A stretch of 64,000 nt of DNA from Gigaspora margarita (taxonomy: Eukaryota > Glomeromycota > Glomeromycetes > Diversisporales > Gigasporaceae): positions 39,883 to 103,882 of the forward strand of contig WTPW01002243.1 of the NCBI GenBank assembly GCA_009809945.1, given 5' to 3'. The notes below the pieces were generated by a model that saw nothing but the letters and a program-made list of their open reading frames with translations, was not told the DNA's origin and searched no databases. The position numbers and the translations under genes are program-made. Positions 60,359 to 64,000 of this stretch are shown piece by piece. The first letter of the stretch is position 1. Every line of letters starts with the position of its first letter.

Positions 60359-60994
60359 ATGACTAAAAGGAGTAAAAAAAAGAATCCTAATAGGAAACAT
60401 AAAAGAAATATAGCAAAGCAAGTAATAAGAGCATCAAGACAGCTCAAACGGGATTTAACAACTGAAACTGCTAGATTTAATTACCAGTGGAATTTTGTAC
60501 CAAGAATAAGAAATTCCCTAAGAAAATACATTAACCCTAATGAAGAAATCCTTAACCAAAGACCTATTGAGGAAATCCAATTAGATATAGAATTAACCTT
60601 GAAAGAATTAATCTCACGTTGTACTCCAACAAGTAATCATAGAATTGGACAAACGATTGTAGGAATACAACAGATATTGGGAGTAAACGGGTTGATGTTA
60701 AACGACAATCATATATTTGTACACCAAGAACAAGTAAAACAAAATCAATACATTGATCTACTATCTGCAACTTATTTCGCATTAGGATCAATCAAGTGGA
60801 AATTCATTAAAGCAAATACTGAAGGAATAATTCCACCATTCTTAGTAAAAATATTTACTCACGGGATAAATTCGCTACAAGGGATTTTATATAACGAAGG
60901 AGCTAATAGGAGACCAGGACCAAGTCCAAATACAACTGACAAAGAGCTACAATTTAATGACCACCTACGGGATTGGAATGATCCACGAGAATAA
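60359..60994 (+). CDS. Hypothetical protein with basic N-terminus
   Basis: 211 codons, ATG to TAA, intact. The first 40 residues are highly basic (TKRSKKKNPNRKHKRN), typical of a nucleic-acid-binding or nuclear-targeting arm. The rest is a compact mixed fold with a Gly/Pro-rich end (RRPGPSPN). No motif is recognised. Basic arm plus globular body would suit a capsid or packaging protein, but that is inference. It overlaps the next gene by 38 bases. Confidence 0.65.
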   Translation: MTKRSKKKNPNRKHKRNIAKQVIRASRQLKRDLTTETARFNYQWNFVPRIRNSLRKYINPNEEILNQRPIEEIQLDIELTLKELISRCTPTSNHRIGQTIVGIQQILGVNGLMLNDNHIFVHQEQVKQNQYIDLLSATYFALGSIKWKFIKANTEGIIPPFLVKIFTHGINSLQGILYNEGANRRPGPSPNTTDKELQFNDHLRDWNDPRE

Positions 60995-61622
60995 TACTCA
61001 GAACTTTACTCCGATCTTTAAAGCAGACGAACCAACTCAAATAGTAATTGAACCAAAAGCAGAATATAGTTTTATAGGAGTAAAATACGAAACCTTGAAA
61101 TTACAACAACTTGATAGTACTATATATAAAATATTTACGCATTTACCAGGAGATACTAATATTATTTCAGTATTGAAATCACAATTAACAGCACGAATAT
61201 CTATAACACCTACAAACGATTATAGATTTGGAAAAGTAATTTTTAGGATATTTTCAACAGAGATTGAACCACATTTAATCACATCATCACTATTTATTAC
61301 ACCAANAGAAAAAGCATTACATCCTTACGGATTATTTAGAGAAGAAATTAAAGAAGAAGCTTATTACTGTGTGAATATATCACGACTAGAACCATTACAA
61401 ATAATAGCTCATCAAGGAATACCTGGAATAAAAGTGAATATTGAAAAAGACGTATATAACCAACCGGTTACTAGAAAGCATTATTACGTTATTGCATTAT
61501 TCGATAACTTATTAGAAGATAATACCACTGTTGATATTAAGATTTGGCACGAATACACATATATTAAAGGAAAAGTCCAAACTGTTATAAACTGATGATA
61601 TTTTGCCAAAGTTGTAAATTAA
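60957..61622 (+). CDS. Hypothetical beta-rich protein
   Basis: ATG at 60957 inside the previous gene. The frame gives 212 codons to a TGA pair (61593, 61596) or, with TGA as Trp, ends with TAA at 61620. The sequence alternates hydrophobic and polar residues (VIALFDNLLEDNTTVDIKIW), suggesting a beta-sandwich, as in capsid-like or adhesion folds. No family is recognised. Together with its neighbour it may form a structural pair. One ambiguous base at 61306. Confidence 0.6.
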
Positions 61623-62035
61623 ATAAAGAAGCAAAAGAATTCGGAATTAACAAAAAAACCAAAGCATTATATAAGACTTGCAGTAAGTGTAGAAGTTACG
61701 CAATAAGCCCTACTACACTAAAAAGAAAAGCTGAACGACAACGAATCCGGACAATTGAAAAATGAATTGCAAGAATAGAAGATTATTTTGAACAAAATCC
61801 TGAAGTAGTGAACGAAAAATTTAAGTGTACCTATTGTAAAGAATATAAAGATCATTCTTATTTTGGAATAAATCTATTGAACGGAAAAAGATATCTACGG
61901 TGTATAGCCTGCAGAAATAGATTTCAAGAAAGATGGAAACGCCGTATGAACATCAATACGAATATCAACAATGTCAAAATAGCAAAAATAGTAGACCAAC
62001 ATTCGAATTTAAAGGAATCGCAGAAGAAACATTAG
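61595..62035 (+). CDS. Double zinc-ribbon protein (contains TGA)
   Basis: 146 codons, ATG to TAG-free TAA, reading the TGA at 61763-61765 as Trp. Two similar zinc-ribbon halves are seen: CQSC ... CSKC and CTYC ... CIAC, each with a YFGIN- or FGIN-like centre and a final CR. This CxxC-x(~20-25)-CxxC repeat is found in DNA-binding adaptors and HNH-associated ribbons of mobile elements, but no catalytic residues are visible. If TGA were a stop the second ribbon would be lost. Starts inside the TGA pair ending the previous gene. Confidence 0.6.
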
Positions 62036-62901
62036 AATTAATATATCATATAAACTGTTTAGAATGTAGAAATAATACACAGTTTAAAGACAGAAGATTA
62101 GTACAAGTATTAATATTTCGAAAAGAAAAGAAAGGACTAGAAATCATGCTTTCACAACGAATCCATCCAGACAAACCTTATTTAGGATTGTACCAAGGAA
62201 CTGGAGGAAAAGTAGATGTATATCTAGATGAATTAGGAAATGAATTCCTAGAAATAGAAGAAGATGCAGCGATACGGGAAACATTTGAAGAATCAGCATT
62301 ATACCTCGAAGTAACCCAATTACAGAAAATTTGGACCGAATCGGTACCTTCACAATTGGAATGGACTGCAAGAAGATGTGAAAAGCACNAAGCAACATAT
62401 AATGTTACCCTATCAATATTTATATACCCTTGGGATAAAATCCAAGAACCAGTCAGAACGGAACCAGAAAAAGCAACCGAATGGAAACAGTATACATACC
62501 AAGAAGTAATATTTATGAACCTAATACCTATGCTACAAAACAACCTAGGAATCATATTTCATGAAATTGAAAAATATTTTAACTACTGTGATATTGAATC
62601 ACTTGAAGAAAATGAGAAAATCAAAATACAACCACTGACAGAAAACGAATTTAATAATTTTCGCAGAAGATTCGAACAAGTAACTACTAAAGAAACAATA
62701 GCCTTAGAATTATATAAGAAAAACGTGACCATGGAAATTAATCGATTAAGATCAAGACTTACCAGAGCTAACAAATATTTGAATAACTTCTACGGAAGGA
62801 AATACTTACAAATATTTGATTTCCAGGATAGATCACAAGTATCAGAAAGACTAAACTGTAATCCGACTCTTAAAGAAATACAAGAAAATACACTATCCTA
62901 A
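61933..62901 (+). CDS. Nudix hydrolase-like protein
   Basis: 322 codons, overlapping the zinc-ribbon gene by about 100 bases; a later start is possible. The Nudix box is clear: GTGGKVDVY at 89-97, then Glu107, seven residues, and RETFEES (115-121), matching E-x7-RE-x2-EE, with an insertion between the Gly and the first Glu. Nudix enzymes hydrolyse nucleoside-diphosphate compounds: sanitation of oxidised dNTPs, or RNA cap removal in some large DNA viruses. The C-terminal 120 residues are helical and match the minus-strand paralogue at 63161-64000. After the TAA at 62899 the same frame stays open for another 60 codons (62902-63081) that resemble the paralogue's tail, so the stop may be a recent break. 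Confidence 0.8.
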   Translation: METPYEHQYEYQQCQNSKNSRPTFEFKGIAEETLELIYHINCLECRNNTQFKDRRLVQVLIFRKEKKGLEIMLSQRIHPDKPYLGLYQGTGGKVDVYLDELGNEFLEIEEDAAIRETFEESALYLEVTQLQKIWTESVPSQLEWTARRCEKHXATYNVTLSIFIYPWDKIQEPVRTEPEKATEWKQYTYQEVIFMNLIPMLQNNLGIIFHEIEKYFNYCDIESLEENEKIKIQPLTENEFNNFRRRFEQVTTKETIALELYKKNVTMEINRLRSRLTRANKYLNNFYGRKYLQIFDFQDRSQVSERLNCNPTLKEIQENTLS

Positions 62902-63061
62902 TATAGAAAGATACAGAAAAGGTTATACCGATATGAAATACAAGAAACACGAGATAAAAGGACTATCACACGCCGATTGAAAATCCGGACAATTAAAGAT
63001 TATCTTAGTGTCGATGAAACAAGGATTGCGACACTTGATCAACTGGCGTTACATTACCCGA

Positions 63062-63082
63062 ATTATCAGTTAATCTGATAAT
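63062..63082. terminator. Hairpin between convergent Nudix genes
   Basis: Perfect 8-base stem ATTATCAG / CTGATAAT with a 5-base loop, exactly in the small gap between the two facing Nudix frames. It could be a shared bidirectional terminator or 3'-end signal. Sense-strand base composition flips here, from A-rich on plus to A-rich on minus. Confidence 0.5.
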
Positions 63083-63160
63083 CCCTAGTAAAAAGCATCC
63101 GGCCATGTAGATCGGCTATAGTATTGCACAGTGTGGTCGGATTTGTGCTGCCGGTTATTT

Positions 63161-64000
63161 CTAAATTAGTGGTAAATTAGGAGTTCTTTGGCGGAAATAC
63201 TCCCAAGTTTGTGTTTCCATAATATTTGATTGATCTTCGGCTTGGCGGATTTTGAGGTACACTGCTTTATTTGTGGAGTTAGTATATATTTCAAAATTAA
63301 ACCTTGTGTTTTGGAATTTTTGTACAATTGTCTCTTCTTTTGATAGATCTGATATTGTTGGGCATTCGCCAAATTTCGAGGCTATTCCTTGTCTTTCCTT
63401 TGGTTCGAATATTGATANGTATTTATGTCCTTTATATATTTTCTCAATTCTCTGTATTTTTTGTTCAATTCTTCGTAATGGTTGGACAATTGTTTGGAGT
63501 TTTTTTTTATATTTTACTAACACCTGTATTTCGTATGAAGAGAGTTTTTCAGGTTTTAGATCCATTACAGGGATTTCTTCTTCATTTATTTCTGGTAATT
63601 GTTCAAATGGTATTTCCATATCTATATCATTAAGAAACGTTTTCAGTTCTATTCAGTTTTTTGATTTTTCGGCTTCTATTTGTTTTGTGGATACTTGTTG
63701 TTTGTATTCTATTATAAATGCTGAATCTAATATTTCCTGTTCATATGTATNTATTTTCTTTTGTANTAGTTCTATGTTTTCTTCAAGTATTGGTACCAAT
63801 TCATTTCGGTNTTTCAGTACATCTTCAATNNTATAGATGTGCCATGGTCCTAGTGTTGTTGGTTCGGTGTGTTGTGGTTTAAGTTTTTCTAAAGGATATA
63901 TAAATATTGCTAAGGTTACTATATAGCTTGCTTCTTTTTGTAGGCAGTTTTCTGCCTTCCATTCTTGAGTTGAGTAATATGACTGTTCGAATATCTTTAG
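63161..64000 (-). CDS. Nudix-paralogue C-terminal region (runs off the window)
   Basis: Minus-strand frame open from the window end to TAA near 63161. An ATG lies at 63617-63619, but the frame continues upstream through a TGA (63653-63655) and is homologous there too. Upstream it carries IVTLAIFIYPLEKL, paralleling VTLSIFIYPWDKI of the plus-strand Nudix gene. Downstream it carries IYKGHK and GECPTISDL, paralleling FYGRK and CNPTLKEI. The catalytic box would lie beyond 64000, so only the C-terminal two thirds are seen. The convergent orientation means the element has an opposite-facing arm, or that a second copy lies inverted beside it. Several N calls between 63724 and 63832. Confidence 0.7.

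Larger units (their letters stand above)
44730..64000 (+). mobile_element. Composite gag-AP endonuclease-RT-Merlin element (partial, left edge approximate)
   Basis: From about 44.7 kb the sequence changes from loose AT-rich repeats to dense, overlapping genes with an A-rich sense strand and low G. Ambiguous bases (N) are also concentrated here. The order of domains is: small membrane proteins, gag, CCHC knuckles, retropepsin, AP endonuclease IV, reverse transcriptase, RNase H, IS1595/Merlin transposase, zinc-finger/coiled-coil protein, Zn2Cys6 protein, two unknown proteins, zinc ribbon, Nudix. A second Nudix gene on the minus strand starts an opposite-facing arm that leaves the window. No long terminal repeats or target-site duplication can be seen, since the right edge is outside. 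Frames are cut by several shifts, many TGA, and a few TAA/TAG, so the copy is either defective, recoded, or error-containing. The left edge is an estimate from composition. Confidence 0.7.

Noticed and set aside
48960..62901. TAA read as tyrosine (a code with both TAA and TGA reassigned)
   Set aside because: TAA clearly terminates several compact genes directly at the next ATG (for example 46942-46944, 47281-47283, 56677-56679). The six internal TAA/TAG are better explained by decay or readthrough.
44730..64000. The right part as mitochondrial genome sequence
   Set aside because: TGA as Trp would fit, but there are no mitochondrial respiratory genes, rRNA or tRNA, and Zn2Cys6, gag and RT are not mitochondrial. 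A mitochondrial plasmid or virus is not excluded.
44730..64000. Long terminal repeats or a tRNA primer-binding site
   Set aside because: No long direct repeat and no clear primer-binding motif could be found in the window; the right end of the element lies outside.

Overview
The window looks like nuclear DNA from an arbuscular mycorrhizal fungus (Glomeromycotina, Rhizophagus/Gigaspora type), into which, or next to which, a very unusual mobile or virus-like element is joined. This placement is inference. It rests on extreme A+T richness, dense MITE-like and fold-back repeats, a decayed RING-finger gene and an ankyrin-repeat gene of the kinds I associate with these fungi, and a fungal-type Zn(II)2Cys6 domain inside the element. 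No search could be run.

From 1 to about 38.4 kb the sequence is repeat-dominated. It holds alternating palindromes (1-1165), several short TIR elements, a decayed RING gene (4.2-6.0 kb, +), a 4.1 kb nested palindromic element (6.49-10.64 kb), two near-perfect long palindromes (13.25-13.69 and 14.29-15.28 kb), a ~105-bp satellite (16.2-17.1 kb), a broken minus-strand multi-fragment gene (19.3-22.7 kb), a ~77-bp minisatellite (23.8-24.3 kb), and an 88-bp satellite (36.4-38.3 kb). The satellite abuts a long ankyrin-repeat/coiled-coil gene (38.4-42.05 kb) that is interrupted by one frameshift and one stop. A second block of the 16-kb satellite, in opposite orientation, lies at 43.6-44.0 kb.

From roughly 44.7 kb to the end of the window the character changes. 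Coding becomes compact, overlapping, virus-like and A-rich on the sense strand, with scattered ambiguous bases. In order the plus strand carries: a set of very small single-pass membrane proteins (one ending in a PPPY late-domain motif), a gag-like protein, a nucleocapsid with two CCHC knuckles, a retropepsin-like motif, a class IV AP endonuclease domain with all nine metal ligands, a Ty3-like reverse transcriptase/RNase H, an IS1595/Merlin-type DDE transposase, a large multi-zinc-finger protein with a coiled coil and C-terminal membrane segment, a Zn2Cys6 protein, two unknown proteins, a zinc-ribbon protein and a Nudix protein. A second Nudix paralogue faces the first from the minus strand and runs off the end.

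At least 17 in-frame TGA codons fall inside otherwise continuous frames of this block, against about six TAA/TAG. This suggests the element was written in a code where UGA means tryptophan, as in fungal mitochondria and Mollicutes, including the endobacteria of these fungi. G-to-A decay is the main alternative. The gag-protease-RT core joined to a DNA-transposon transposase and an AP endonuclease matches no family I know and is the main discovery here.
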